Assembly: GCA_965228695.1 (NCBI GenBank)
Contig: CBDDIB010000002.1
Span: 2,046,001-2,110,000 of the forward strand
Length of the DNA: 64,000 bases
Direction: 5' to 3'
Source of the DNA: JAJFJD01 sp965228695
GTDB taxonomy: Bacteria; Pseudomonadota; Alphaproteobacteria; UBA8366
Made by a program: the position numbers and the translations under genes. The notes beneath the pieces were generated by a model. That model had not been told where the DNA came from, did no database searches, and saw nothing but the letters and a program-made list of their open reading frames with translations. This document shows positions 49,694-59,601 of the stretch, piece after piece (the stretch's first letter is position 1; the number at the start of each line of letters is the position of its first letter).

Positions 49694-52600
49694 ATGTATT
49701 TCGACACAAGACTTTGGGGTTTCACGAAGGGCGTCCGCGGGCGCATCGCGTGGTCGGTTCTGATCGGCATTCTGGCCGCCGCCGTCGGCGTGGCCAGGCT
49801 GGCGATGCTGGGGTGGCTGTTGGCGATGGTGTTCCAGGGCGTGCCGTTGGAAGACCTGCTCTGGCCGTTTGCCGCCGTCGCGGCGGTGATGGTCCTGCGC
49901 GGCGGCCTGGAATATGTCCGCATCATGATCGCCCATCGGACCGCGGCGATCGTGCAGCTTCACATCCGGAAGCAGCTTTTCGACAAGATGACCGAGCTGG
50001 GACCGGCCTATTTGGGGCTGGAGCGGACCGGTGCGGTCATCACCTCGATGGTGGATGGGGTCGAGCAGCTTGAAACCTATTTCGGGCAGTATTTGCCGCA
50101 GCTCTTCGTCGCGGCGCTGACCCCGGTCGGCATCTTCCTGTTCGTCATGTTCCTCGACCTGCCGGTCGCGCTCACGCTGACCGGATTCGCGCTGTTCACG
50201 CTGATCGCACCGCAAGCTTTCCATCGTATGGACCGCAAGAACAGCAAGCGCCGGTCCACATCATATAAGGCCTTTGCGGCCGAATTCCTGGACTCAGTAC
50301 AGGGTTTGGCGACGCTCAAGGCATTCGGGCAAAGCGGCGCCCGGGCGAAGATGCTGGCCGAGAAGGCCCATGACCTGTTCCAAAGCACGATGTGGGTGTT
50401 GGCGACCAATGCCCTGGCGCGCGGCATTACCGATATCGGAATCGCCGTCGGCGCGGCGGCGACACTGGCGGTGGGCGCCTATCGCGTGACCGAGGGCGAT
50501 ATGACGCTGGCCGCGCTGCTGATCATTCTGATGATGGGCGTGGAGACCTTCCGGCCGCTCCGGGAACTTCGGGCGCTGATGCATCAAGGCATGGTCGCCC
50601 AGGCGTCGGCTCAGGCGGTGTTCGGTCTGCTCGATTCCAAGCCGATCGTGCGCGATGCCGAGGGTGCGTCGGCATCGGAACGGCTGGAACCGACGATTGA
50701 GTTCGACGATATCACCTTTTCCTATCCCAGCGGCCGCAGTCCGGCGCACAATGGCTTGTCCTTCTCCGTCGCCGCCGGCGAACGGATCGGGGTGGTCGGG
50801 CCGAGCGGGTGCGGCAAGTCCTCTATCGTCCGGCTGCTGTTGCGGCAATACGATCCGCAAAAGGGCGCGGTGCGGATCGGCGGCAGGGATCTTCGCGACC
50901 TCAGCCTCGATGCCATTCGGAGCCAACTCGCCGTCGTCAATCAGGATACCTATCTGTTCCACGGTACGGTCGAGGACAATCTGCGCCTCGGCAAACCTGA
51001 TGCGACCCAGGCGGAATTGGAAGAAGCCGCACGCATGGCGAATGCGCACGAATTTATCCGGCGTCTGCCGCATGGTTACGAGACCGTCGTGGGTGAACGC
51101 GGCTTGCGTCTCTCGGGCGGCCAGCGACAACGCATTGCGATCGCCCGCGCGTTGTTGCGTGATGCGCCGATCCTGGTATTGGACGAGGCGCTGTCGGCGG
51201 TCGATGCGGAGAATGAGGCGATCATCCAGGACGCGCTTGACCGATTGATGGAAGGGCGGACGACCCTGATCCTGGCGCACCGGCTATCCAGTGTCATCGG
51301 GGCGGACCGTATCCTGGTGATCGAGGACGGCCGTGTCAGCGAGTCCGGTTCGCATGCGGCATTGATGGCTCGGGGCGGCGCGTATCATCGCCTGATGGCG
51401 GGGCAGGCGCAGGACCGCGATCCGGGCGAGGCAGAACTGTTCGTGGCGCAAGCGGGCGACCCGCCGCCGGCGGAAGATTCGATCCCCGGCATGATTGATT
51501 CGGCGCAGATGGAGCCGACGGATGCGATCCTTCGCGCCGAGGGCATGGGCTGGGCCGACTGCGTCCGGGAACTGATGACCTTCGTGATGCCGTGGAAGGG
51601 CAAGCTCACCTTTACATTTATCCTCGGTGTCGCACGGACGCTTGCCTTCATCGGCGTCGGCGTTTTCAGTGCGTTGACCGTCGCGGCGATCAAGAACGGC
51701 ACGCCCTACGAGAGTTACCTGATCTGGCTCGCCGTCGCGGCCCCGTCCGCGGGTATCCTGCATTGGCTCGAATCCTGGATGGCGCATGACATGGCCTTCC
51801 GGCTTTTGTCGGACATGCGGATCGATCTGTTTCGCAAGCTGGACCAATTGGCGCCGGCCTACTTGCTGCGCCGCCGGACCGGCGACCTGACCGGCATGGC
51901 GACGCAGGATGTGGAAAAGGTCGAGTATTTCTTCGCCCATACCATCGCGCCGGCCTTTGTCGCCGTGCTCATTCCGACGCTGGTGTTGGCGACACTGACC
52001 GCCTTCGGCTGGCAGCTGGCTGCCGTTCTGCTGCCCTTCCTCGCCGTCGTTGCGCTCAGTCCGTTCTTCATGCGCAAGCGCATCGACGAACTCGGCTCGC
52101 GCGCCAGCGAGGTGCTCGGCGACCTCAATGCCTTCACCGCGGATTCGGTTCAGGGCCTCGGCGAAATCCTCGCCTTCCAGCAGTCGGACCGGCGGCGTGG
52201 AATGTTTGTCGAGAAGATCGAGCATCATCATCGTGTGCGCATGCCGTATTTCGGCGACTTGACCGCGCAGATGGCGATCCTGGAAGGAGCGACCGGTCTC
52301 GGCGGTCTTGCCGTCATCGTCACGGGCGCGACGCTCGTCGGCGCCGGGTCGCTGGACAGTGCCTATCTGCCGCTATTGTCCTTGTTGGCGATGGCGGCCT
52401 TCCTGCCGATTTCCGAAATCGCGCATATCGGCCGCCAGCTCGCCGACACGCTGGCGTCGACCCGCCGGCTGTATGCCGTGCACAACGAACCGGTCATCGT
52501 GCGCGATGGCCCCGGCGTGCCGTCCACCGCGGCAAGTACGGGCGGTGCGGCGCTGGAGTTGGAGGAGGCAAGCTACAGCTACCATGGCGGCAATCGCGCG

Positions 52601-53287
52601 GCGTTGCGCGATGTCACATTCGCCGCGCCGGCCGGCCGGACCATCGCGCTTGTCGGCCCGTCGGGTGCCGGCAAGACGACGCTGGCGCATCTGTTGATGC
52701 GATTCTGGGATCCGGACAAAGGGGTCGTGCGGATGGATGGCCATGCGCTGACCGATTACAAGCTCGACGACCTGCGTGGACGGATGGCCTTGGTCGCGCA
52801 GGACACCTATTTGTTCAACGATACCCTGCGCGCCAACATCCTAATCGCGCGCCCCGAGGCGGCGGAAACCGACGTCCAATTGGCGGTCGACCGGGCCTCT
52901 TTACGCGACTTCGTGGACAGCATCCCCGAAGGATTGGAAACCCGCGTCGGCGAACGAGGCATGCGCCTGTCCGGCGGGCAGAGACAGCGTGTCGCCATCG
53001 CCCGTGCGTTCCTGAAAGACGCGCCGGTGCTGATCCTCGACGAAGCGACGTCGCATCTGGATGCGGTGAACGAACAGGCCGTGCGCGGCGCGCTCTCGGA
53101 ATTGATGAGCGACCGGACGACCGTGGTCATCGCGCATCGGCTCTCGACGGTGCGCTCGGCCGACCTTATCGTGGTGATGGATGAGGGACGGGTTATCGAA
53201 ACAGGGTCGCATCAGGAATTGCTGGCGCGCGGCGGTCTCTACGCGAAACTCGTGTCGCGGCAAATTTCGGGCGCCGCGGCGGAGTAG
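49694..53287 (+). CDS. Fused ABC exporter with two TMD-NBD halves
   Basis: A 1197-residue protein containing two complete half-transporters: TMD1 (about 1-320), NBD1 (about 335-570), a linker of about 60 residues, TMD2 (about 620-930) and NBD2 (about 950-1197). Walker A motifs are GPSGCGKSS (near 370) and GPSGAGKTT (near 990); both signatures read LSGGQRQR, and both Walker B motifs are followed by Glu (VLDEALS and ILDEATS), so both sites look competent. The pattern resembles CydDC-like or multidrug exporters in one chain. It is inner-membrane and the substrate is unknown. It lies 10 bases before an MFS transporter gene, so the two may be co-transcribed. Confidence 0.88.
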   Translation: MYFDTRLWGFTKGVRGRIAWSVLIGILAAAVGVARLAMLGWLLAMVFQGVPLEDLLWPFAAVAAVMVLRGGLEYVRIMIAHRTAAIVQLHIRKQLFDKMTELGPAYLGLERTGAVITSMVDGVEQLETYFGQYLPQLFVAALTPVGIFLFVMFLDLPVALTLTGFALFTLIAPQAFHRMDRKNSKRRSTSYKAFAAEFLDSVQGLATLKAFGQSGARAKMLAEKAHDLFQSTMWVLATNALARGITDIGIAVGAAATLAVGAYRVTEGDMTLAALLIILMMGVETFRPLRELRALMHQGMVAQASAQAVFGLLDSKPIVRDAEGASASERLEPTIEFDDITFSYPSGRSPAHNGLSFSVAAGERIGVVGPSGCGKSSIVRLLLRQYDPQKGAVRIGGRDLRDLSLDAIRSQLAVVNQDTYLFHGTVEDNLRLGKPDATQAELEEAARMANAHEFIRRLPHGYETVVGERGLRLSGGQRQRIAIARALLRDAPILVLDEALSAVDAENEAIIQDALDRLMEGRTTLILAHRLSSVIGADRILVIEDGRVSESGSHAALMARGGAYHRLMAGQAQDRDPGEAELFVAQAGDPPPAEDSIPGMIDSAQMEPTDAILRAEGMGWADCVRELMTFVMPWKGKLTFTFILGVARTLAFIGVGVFSALTVAAIKNGTPYESYLIWLAVAAPSAGILHWLESWMAHDMAFRLLSDMRIDLFRKLDQLAPAYLLRRRTGDLTGMATQDVEKVEYFFAHTIAPAFVAVLIPTLVLATLTAFGWQLAAVLLPFLAVVALSPFFMRKRIDELGSRASEVLGDLNAFTADSVQGLGEILAFQQSDRRRGMFVEKIEHHHRVRMPYFGDLTAQMAILEGATGLGGLAVIVTGATLVGAGSLDSAYLPLLSLLAMAAFLPISEIAHIGRQLADTLASTRRLYAVHNEPVIVRDGPGVPSTAASTGGAALELEEASYSYHGGNRAALRDVTFAAPAGRTIALVGPSGAGKTTLAHLLMRFWDPDKGVVRMDGHALTDYKLDDLRGRMALVAQDTYLFNDTLRANILIARPEAAETDVQLAVDRASLRDFVDSIPEGLETRVGERGMRLSGGQRQRVAIARAFLKDAPVLILDEATSHLDAVNEQAVRGALSELMSDRTTVVIAHRLSTVRSADLIVVMDEGRVIETGSHQELLARGGLYAKLVSRQISGAAAE

Positions 53288-53296
53288 ACGTTTGTC

Positions 53297-54502
53297 GTGA
53301 CGAATCCCCGGACGCTCGTCGTCGCGCTCTGTACGGCGCTCGTCCTCACCATGACCGGGTTCATGCCGGTCGCGGCGGTTCTCCCGGAAATTTTTGCGGA
53401 CTGGCGGATCACCGAAGCCGAGGCGGGCTGGCTTAACGGGGTCTTTTTCGGCGGCTATGCGGCGGGCGTGCCGCTATTGCTGCCGCTGACCGATCGCCTG
53501 GATTCACGCCGGGTTATGCTGTTCGCCTTTGCGCTCAGCGCGATCGGCGGCTTCGGCTTCGCGTTCCTTGCCGACGGCCTTTGGTCCGGCATGGCCTTTC
53601 GGGTCTTGGCGGGGATCGGGCTGGCGGGCATTCACTTTCCTGGCTTGAAACTCATCGCAGACCGCCTGGACGGCACCGCGCGGGAGCGCGGATCGGCGGT
53701 CTATATCTCCATGTTCAGTGTCGGCGGGGCGGTGTCCTTCATCGGCGCCGGTGCGATTGTCGAGTTCCTTCATTGGAAAGCCGTGTTCACGGTTTCCGGT
53801 ATTTGCGCGGTCCTGGCATTTCTACTGATTGCCGTCGCCGTCCCATCGCGCGCGGTCACCGCGCCGAAAGACATCGGATTGCTGCCCGATTTCCGGCCGG
53901 TATTCCGGAACGTCTCGGCGTTGCGCTATGTCGTCGCCTATTTCGGTCACGTCTGGGAAGTGTTCGCCATGCGCGGCTGGTCGGTAGCCTTGTTGACCTT
54001 CAGCGCAGCGCAGATTGGCAACGAGGAATTCACCGGATGGAATATGGCGATCCTTTCCGGCGCGGTGTCGATCCTGATGATGCCGACCAGCGTCGGCGTG
54101 GCGGAAGTCGCGGCCGGGTTCGGCCGGGTCCGGACGGTCTGTTTCGCGTCCGCGGTAACCGTCTTTCTCGTGGTCCTGTTGATTTTGTTCAAGACGGGGC
54201 CGTTCCTTCTCATCGTGGTCTTTGTGGGTGCGTATCTGATGGCGGGATTCGGCGATACCGCGACACTCGCCAACGGGATCGTCGGCATGGCGGAGGATCG
54301 GTACCGGGGAATCACGCTGGCGGCTTATGCGCTTTCCGGATTCATCGGCGGCATGGTCGGGCCCGTGGTGTTCGGAATCGTGCTCGATATCGCGGGTGGG
54401 CGGGATGACGCAACGGCGTGGTCCTGGGCCTTCGGCAGTCTCCTGCTCGGGGCGCTGATTGTGGTGTTACCGTTGACGGTGCGACGGCGAAAAACCGCCT
54501 AG
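53297..54502 (+). CDS. Major facilitator superfamily transporter
   Basis: A 401-residue polytopic membrane protein with about 12 hydrophobic helices. The start is a GTG. The MFS A-type motif lies in the TDRLDSRRVMLF loop between helices 2 and 3. It follows the ABC exporter by 9 bases and its stop overlaps the convergent EamA gene's stop by a few bases. The substrate is unknown; the ABC-MFS pairing suggests export of a related compound. Confidence 0.85.
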   Translation: MTNPRTLVVALCTALVLTMTGFMPVAAVLPEIFADWRITEAEAGWLNGVFFGGYAAGVPLLLPLTDRLDSRRVMLFAFALSAIGGFGFAFLADGLWSGMAFRVLAGIGLAGIHFPGLKLIADRLDGTARERGSAVYISMFSVGGAVSFIGAGAIVEFLHWKAVFTVSGICAVLAFLLIAVAVPSRAVTAPKDIGLLPDFRPVFRNVSALRYVVAYFGHVWEVFAMRGWSVALLTFSAAQIGNEEFTGWNMAILSGAVSILMMPTSVGVAEVAAGFGRVRTVCFASAVTVFLVVLLILFKTGPFLLIVVFVGAYLMAGFGDTATLANGIVGMAEDRYRGITLAAYALSGFIGGMVGPVVFGIVLDIAGGRDDATAWSWAFGSLLLGALIVVLPLTVRRRKTA

Positions 54503-55374
54503 GTCCGCCGCCGCCGAGTCTCGCGATACATGATGTAGAGGCCGCTGCCGACGACGACGAGCGCGCCGATGATCACCCAGAAGTCGGGAATATCGCCCCA
54601 GATGATGTAGCCGAACCCAGTGCCCCAAATCAGCGTCAGATATTTGAACGGGACGATCAGCGACGCTTCGGCGTTGTGGAAGGCCTGGATTACCAGATAT
54701 TGCGCGGCGCCGACGACGATGCCGACAGTTGCAAGCAGGAGCAGGTCCTGCATCGGCACCGGTTTCCAGCCGAACGGCAGTGTCGTCAATCCCGCGGCCC
54801 CGACGGCCAGCATTGTGAATGCGAGAATTGCCACGGGAGAATCGGACACGCGGATCTTGCGCGTCAGGATGTCACGAATCGCGCCGCAGCACGCCGCGCA
54901 GAGCGGAAACACCGCGAACCACTGTATGGCGTCGCCGGTTGGCCGCAGCATGATCAGGATGCCGACGAATCCGACCGTGACCGCACTCCACCGCCGCCAT
55001 CCAACGATTTCGCCAAGTATCAAATGAGCGAGTGCGGTCACGAACAAGGGGCCCGAAAAAGCGAAGGCAATAGCATCCGCCAGAGGCAGGTAAATCAGAC
55101 CGGTGACGAAAAGGAACGATGAGCCGACGGCACAAGCTGCGCGCAGCGATTGCAGCCGTACATTGCCGAGGCGCAGTGCCCGGATACCGCCCGCGTGCCA
55201 GGCGAAAACGGCGATCGGCAGTAGGGTGAAGACGGAACGGATCGCCATGATTTGGCCAACCGGATAACCATCGGTTAGCCATTTCGTTATGGTGTCGCTT
55301 ATCGTCAGCAGCAAGCCGCCGGCGACCATCATTGCGATACCGCGAAGGTTGGTCGGCTGTGCCGCTGCACTCAT
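54499..55374 (-). CDS. EamA-family (DMT) transporter (1)
   Basis: A 291-residue transporter with two EamA repeats and about ten hydrophobic helices. Segments such as LADAIAFAFSGPLFVTALAHL and the C-terminal LIWGTGFGYIIWGD are typical. It overlaps the stop of the upstream EamA gene (ATGA) and is a paralogue of it. A frame of 549 codons that joins this gene to upstream sequence overlaps its neighbour and is spurious. Substrate unknown. Confidence 0.88.
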   Translation of the reverse strand: MSAAAQPTNLRGIAMMVAGGLLLTISDTITKWLTDGYPVGQIMAIRSVFTLLPIAVFAWHAGGIRALRLGNVRLQSLRAACAVGSSFLFVTGLIYLPLADAIAFAFSGPLFVTALAHLILGEIVGWRRWSAVTVGFVGILIMLRPTGDAIQWFAVFPLCAACCGAIRDILTRKIRVSDSPVAILAFTMLAVGAAGLTTLPFGWKPVPMQDLLLLATVGIVVGAAQYLVIQAFHNAEASLIVPFKYLTLIWGTGFGYIIWGDIPDFWVIIGALVVVGSGLYIMYRETRRRRT

Positions 55375-56240
55375 CGCCGCCGCGCCTCGCGGTGCAGAAT
55401 GTAGATGCCGCTGCCGATGATGAGCACGGACCCGACGATGATATAGGCGTCGGGGAATTCGGCCCAGATCAGGTAGCCCAGGATAACGCCCCAGACGATC
55501 GAGGTGTATTTGAAGGGCGATACGATCGCGACTTCGGCCAGGCGGTAGGATTCGATCATCAGATAGTGAGCAATGCCGAGCAGCACACCGGACGACGCCA
55601 TCAACAGAAAATCGATCACGGTCGGCGTCTTCCAGGCGAAGGGCAACGTGGCGCCCGACGCGACGATCAATCCGACGATCGACCATGTCAAAACGACATT
55701 GGTCGACTCGAAGGCGCTCATCCGGCGGGTGACGATGTCGCGCAGCGCCGTTGCGGCCGCGGCAGCGATGGGCACCAGCACAGCGACCTCGAAGGCGTCG
55801 GTGCCCGGCCGCGCCATGACGAGGACGCCGGCAAACCCGATGAGCACCGCAAACCAGCGATGGATGCCGACGCGTTCGCCGAGCAGCGGCATGGCAAGCG
55901 CGGTGATCATCAGCGGGGCGGCGTGCAGAAAGGCGATGGCGGTGGCGAGGGGCAGGAGCTTGATCGACGTGATGATCAGGAAGCTCGAAGCGATGAACAG
56001 CAGCGACCGCGCGAAATGCCAGTTCCAGCTTCGCACCTTTAGCGAGAACCGTTCCTGTTGACGCCACATCATGAAGGCGATGGGCGCGTACATGAAGAAG
56101 CAGCGGACGAAGACGATCTCGCCGATGGGATATCCCTGGGTCAGCCATTTGGACACCGCATCGCTCATCGTGAAGAAGAAGAGCGACAACACCATGCAGA
56201 GGATGCCGCGCAACGGGGAAATGGAAACGGCGGCGGACAT
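55371..56240 (-). CDS. EamA-family (DMT) transporter (2)
   Basis: A 289-residue paralogue of the preceding transporter, with the same architecture: GILCMVLSLFFFTMSDAVSK near the start, LATAIAFLHAAPLMITALAM in repeat one and VIVGSVLIIGSGIYILHRE at the end. The two genes overlap by ATGA, so they are co-translated and may form a heterodimer. Substrate unknown. Confidence 0.88.
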   Translation of the reverse strand: MSAAVSISPLRGILCMVLSLFFFTMSDAVSKWLTQGYPIGEIVFVRCFFMYAPIAFMMWRQQERFSLKVRSWNWHFARSLLFIASSFLIITSIKLLPLATAIAFLHAAPLMITALAMPLLGERVGIHRWFAVLIGFAGVLVMARPGTDAFEVAVLVPIAAAAATALRDIVTRRMSAFESTNVVLTWSIVGLIVASGATLPFAWKTPTVIDFLLMASSGVLLGIAHYLMIESYRLAEVAIVSPFKYTSIVWGVILGYLIWAEFPDAYIIVGSVLIIGSGIYILHREARRR

Positions 56241-56358
56241 GGGCGGCGGCGAGCCAATCGTCAGTTGCAGGGGGAATTGGTCGACGGAGCGTCGATCATA
56301 GCCCTAAACCGGGATGCGCGACCATGACCGAATGTTCGGCGGCCGCCGGGATACGCGT

Positions 56359-56565
56359 CTATGGCGCAGTTGTCAGATACAGCAACCGGTAGATGACAAC
56401 GGGAACCGCGATCCAGTAGATCAACAGAAACCGGCGGACAGCCGTTTCGCTGCGAAGCCCAATCCGGGCCGCCACCGCGCGCGGGAATTGCGGTTTCCAA
56501 AAGCAGAAACCGATGATTCCCGCGGCGATCGACAGGTAAATAATACTGTGCGGTCCGATGTTCAT
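56359..56565 (-). CDS. Small membrane protein of unknown function
   Basis: A 68-residue frame with two hydrophobic helices (IIYLSIAAGIIGFCFW and FLLIYWIAVPVVIYRLLYL) separated by a basic loop. I do not recognise the family. The ATG at 56565 has a weak AGGAT-like element about 14 bases upstream. It lies divergent from the aldehyde dehydrogenase gene. The coding assignment rests on the membrane-protein composition and is uncertain. Confidence 0.5.
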   Translation of the reverse strand: MNIGPHSIIYLSIAAGIIGFCFWKPQFPRAVAARIGLRSETAVRRFLLIYWIAVPVVIYRLLYLTTAP

Positions 56566-56679
56566 AAGTCGAATATGATCCTGAGATCGCAGTTTTCGGG
56601 TCGACTTGCGTTCGTGCCAGGGAAAGGGTTGTAATTCGCCTGCATCGTACCGGCAAGCGATGCCACGCGGGAGGACATC

Positions 56680-58167
56680 ATGGCGGATCTGAAGAAGTAC
56701 CAGCATTATATCGGTGGCGAATGGGTCGACCCGGCGTCGGACGAATGGTTCGAATCCCATAATCCCTACACCGGCAAGCCGTGGGCCCTGTTCCCGCGCG
56801 GCAATGCGGAGGATGCGGAGCGGGCCGTTGCGGCGGCGCATAAGGCTTTCACCAGCGGTGACTGGCCGGCGATGACGGCGACGCAGCGCGGTGCGCTGGT
56901 CCGCAAGCTCGGCGACGTGTATGCGAAATACGCCGACCACATGGCCGAGATCGAGGTGGCGGACAACGGCAAGCTGATCGCCGAGATGGCAGCGCAAAAC
57001 GCCTATGTGCCGCAGTGGTACCAGTATTTCGGCGGGCTCGCGGACAAGATTGAGGGCGCGGTCATCCCGATCGACAAGCCCGCGACCTTCAATTACACGC
57101 GGCACGAGCCGTTGGGCGTGGTCGCTGCGATCACGCCGTGGAACTCGCCGATGCTGTTGACCGCCTGGAAACTGGCGCCGGCGCTCGCCGCCGGCAACAC
57201 CGTGGTCTTGAAACCGTCCGAGTTCACCTCGGCCTCGGCCTTCGAACTGGTGCGCATCATCGAGGAGGCCGGTTTTCCGCCGGGGGTCGTCAACGTCCTT
57301 GGCGGCTATGGGGTAGAGGTGGGCGAGCCGTTGGTCACCGACGACCGCGTCGCCAAGGTCGCGTTCACCGGCGGTTCGATGAGCGGCCAGCGCGTTTATG
57401 AAAAGGCGGCGAGCGGCCTGAAGAAGGTCAGCCTTGAGTTGGGCGGCAAGTCCCCCAACATCGTGTTCGAGGATGCGGTCATCGACAATGCGGTAAAGGG
57501 GGCGATTTCCGGCATTTTCGCGGCGTCGGGCCAGACCTGCATCGCGGGATCGCGTTTGTTGGTGCAGGAGTCGATCCATAACGAATTCGTCGACAAACTG
57601 GTGACTTTCGCCAAGACGGCGCAGATGGGCGACCCCATGTCCTACGATACGCAGGTCGGGCCGGTCACCACACCGCCGCAGTTCGAGAAGATCCTGAGTT
57701 ATCTAGACGTGGCGAAGGACGATGGCGCGGAGTGCGTGCTCGGAGGCAGCAAGGCGACGCGGCCGGAGTGCGGCGACGGCTGGTTCGTCGAGCCGACGAT
57801 CTATACCGGCGTGAATAACCAGATGCGGATCGCGCAAGAGGAGGTATTCGGCCCGGTCTTGTCGATCATCCCCTTCCGTGACGAGGAAGAAGCCGTCCAA
57901 ATCGCCAACGACGTGGTCTACGGCCTCGCCGCGGGCGTTTGGACGCAGGACATCCGCAAAGCGATCGAAATCCCCAACCGGATCCAGGCGGGCACCGTCT
58001 GGGTGAACACCTATCGGGCGGTCAGTTTCCTGTCGCCCTTCGGCGGGTATAAACGGTCCGGCCTCGGCCGGGAAAGCGGCCAACAGGCGATCCAGGAATA
58101 TATGCAGACGAAAAGCGTCTGGATCAGCACCGCGACCGAGGTGCCGAACCCGTTCGTCATGCGATAG
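56680..58167 (+). CDS. NAD(P)-dependent aldehyde dehydrogenase
   Basis: A 495-residue enzyme. The cofactor Asn is in ITPWNSPMLL, the catalytic Glu is in LELGGKSPNIV and the nucleophilic Cys is in ASGQTCIAGSR (about residue 287). It oxidises an aldehyde to its acid in the cytoplasm. It lies 34 bases before a MmgE/PrpD-family gene on the same strand, and the two probably share a pathway. The substrate is not known. Confidence 0.93.
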   Translation: MADLKKYQHYIGGEWVDPASDEWFESHNPYTGKPWALFPRGNAEDAERAVAAAHKAFTSGDWPAMTATQRGALVRKLGDVYAKYADHMAEIEVADNGKLIAEMAAQNAYVPQWYQYFGGLADKIEGAVIPIDKPATFNYTRHEPLGVVAAITPWNSPMLLTAWKLAPALAAGNTVVLKPSEFTSASAFELVRIIEEAGFPPGVVNVLGGYGVEVGEPLVTDDRVAKVAFTGGSMSGQRVYEKAASGLKKVSLELGGKSPNIVFEDAVIDNAVKGAISGIFAASGQTCIAGSRLLVQESIHNEFVDKLVTFAKTAQMGDPMSYDTQVGPVTTPPQFEKILSYLDVAKDDGAECVLGGSKATRPECGDGWFVEPTIYTGVNNQMRIAQEEVFGPVLSIIPFRDEEEAVQIANDVVYGLAAGVWTQDIRKAIEIPNRIQAGTVWVNTYRAVSFLSPFGGYKRSGLGRESGQQAIQEYMQTKSVWISTATEVPNPFVMR

Positions 58168-58201
58168 AATAAAGCGATATTTGATAGTAAGGAGTTTTGC
58201 C

Positions 58202-59572
58202 ATGGCCCAGCCCGCTTTTGATCGGCCCGATGCGACCGGCCTCACCCGGAAAATCGCGGAAAACAGCGCGTCCCTGACCTTCGATGCGCTGCCGAAAGAC
58301 GTTGTTTCCATCGCCAAATGCTGCCTGATCGATTGGCTCGGCGTCACATTGGCGGGTGCTGCCGAACCCTTGAGCGAAATGCTGCGGGTGCAGGCCAAGG
58401 ACGAAGGCGCGCGGGAACAGGCCACCATCATCGGCGGCGGGTTCAAATCGTCGCTGACCCAGGCGGCGTTGCTGAACGGGTCCGCGTCGCATGCGCTCGA
58501 TTATGACGACGTCAACCTGACGATGCCGGGTCATCCCACGGTGCCGGTCGTGCCGGCGATCCTGGCCTTGGCCGAGCGGGACGGCATTGACGGCAAGGCC
58601 TTCATCACCGCCTTCATCGCGGGCGTCGAGGCGGAATGCCGGATCGGCGCGCTGATGGGCGAGTCCCACTACCAGAAAGGCTGGCATACGACGGGCACGG
58701 TCGGCACATTCGGTGCGGCGGCGGGGGCGGCGCATATGCTGGGCCTCGACACCGACACTTGCGTCACCGTCTATGGCATCGCCGGGACGCAGGCGGCGGG
58801 CCTGAAAAGCAACTTCGGCACCATGTGCAAGCCGTTGCACGCGGGCAAGGCATCGGCCAACGGGCTGTATGCGGCGCTGCTCGGCGCGAAGGGGTTCACC
58901 AGCAATCCGGAAATTCTCGAATGCGTGCAAGGTTTCGGCGACACGCAGACCGAGGAGTTCCAGCCGGACCTTGCCCTAGACGGGCTCGGCGAACGCTTCC
59001 ATGCGCGGGGTATCCTGTTCAAGTATCACGCGGCCTGCTACGGCACGCATGCGGCGATCGAGGCCGCGTCGCAGATCCGAGCGGAACACAATCTTACACC
59101 GGAGCGTATCGAGAAGATCGAGCTGCGCGTGCCGGAAAGCTACACGAAGATGTGCAATATCCTGGAACCGACCACAGGGCTTGAGGCGAAGTTCAGCCTG
59201 CGCGTCACCGCGGCCATGGGATTGGCCGGTGAGAATACCGCGAAGATCTCGAACTACAGCGAGGAACTCTGCAAGGACGACACCATTGTCAATCTGCGGG
59301 ACAAGACGACGGTGGTGCCGGACGCTAAATTCGAGCACGCCAATTCAGAGGTCATCGTGTCGACGCAGGATGGTTTGGTTTTGCGGCAGTTCGGCGACGC
59401 CAGCATCCCGGAGGATGATCAGGAGCGCCAATGGTTCAGGCTTTCGTCCAAGTTCCGCGATATGGCCGAGGAGTCGATCGGCGCGGACAAGGCCGACGCG
59501 GTCGTGGATGCGGTCGGCAAGCTGGAAGACCAAGCGTCGCTGATCGAGATCGCGGAGCTTTGCCGCGGATAG
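58202..59572 (+). CDS. MmgE/PrpD-family protein
   Basis: A 456-residue protein of the 2-methylcitrate dehydratase/cis-aconitate decarboxylase family, with the N-terminal helical domain (NGSASHALDYDDVNLTMPGH, family hallmark) and GWHTTGTVGTFGAAAGAA. The ATG at 58202 is chosen for the AAGGAG 8 bases upstream over an in-frame start 7 codons earlier. No prpB or prpC gene is adjacent, so it is probably not the classical 2-methylcitrate enzyme. It follows an aldehyde dehydrogenase. Confidence 0.9.
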   Translation: MAQPAFDRPDATGLTRKIAENSASLTFDALPKDVVSIAKCCLIDWLGVTLAGAAEPLSEMLRVQAKDEGAREQATIIGGGFKSSLTQAALLNGSASHALDYDDVNLTMPGHPTVPVVPAILALAERDGIDGKAFITAFIAGVEAECRIGALMGESHYQKGWHTTGTVGTFGAAAGAAHMLGLDTDTCVTVYGIAGTQAAGLKSNFGTMCKPLHAGKASANGLYAALLGAKGFTSNPEILECVQGFGDTQTEEFQPDLALDGLGERFHARGILFKYHAACYGTHAAIEAASQIRAEHNLTPERIEKIELRVPESYTKMCNILEPTTGLEAKFSLRVTAAMGLAGENTAKISNYSEELCKDDTIVNLRDKTTVVPDAKFEHANSEVIVSTQDGLVLRQFGDASIPEDDQERQWFRLSSKFRDMAEESIGADKADAVVDAVGKLEDQASLIEIAELCRG

Positions 59573-59601
59573 CGTTATCCCGAGTGTAAGAGGGTGACGC
59601 T

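Noticed and set aside
54499..56148. 549-codon frame joining the two EamA genes
   Set aside because: Only the part from 55374 to 54499 has transporter helices; the rest is in a different frame from the neighbouring EamA gene and overlaps it.
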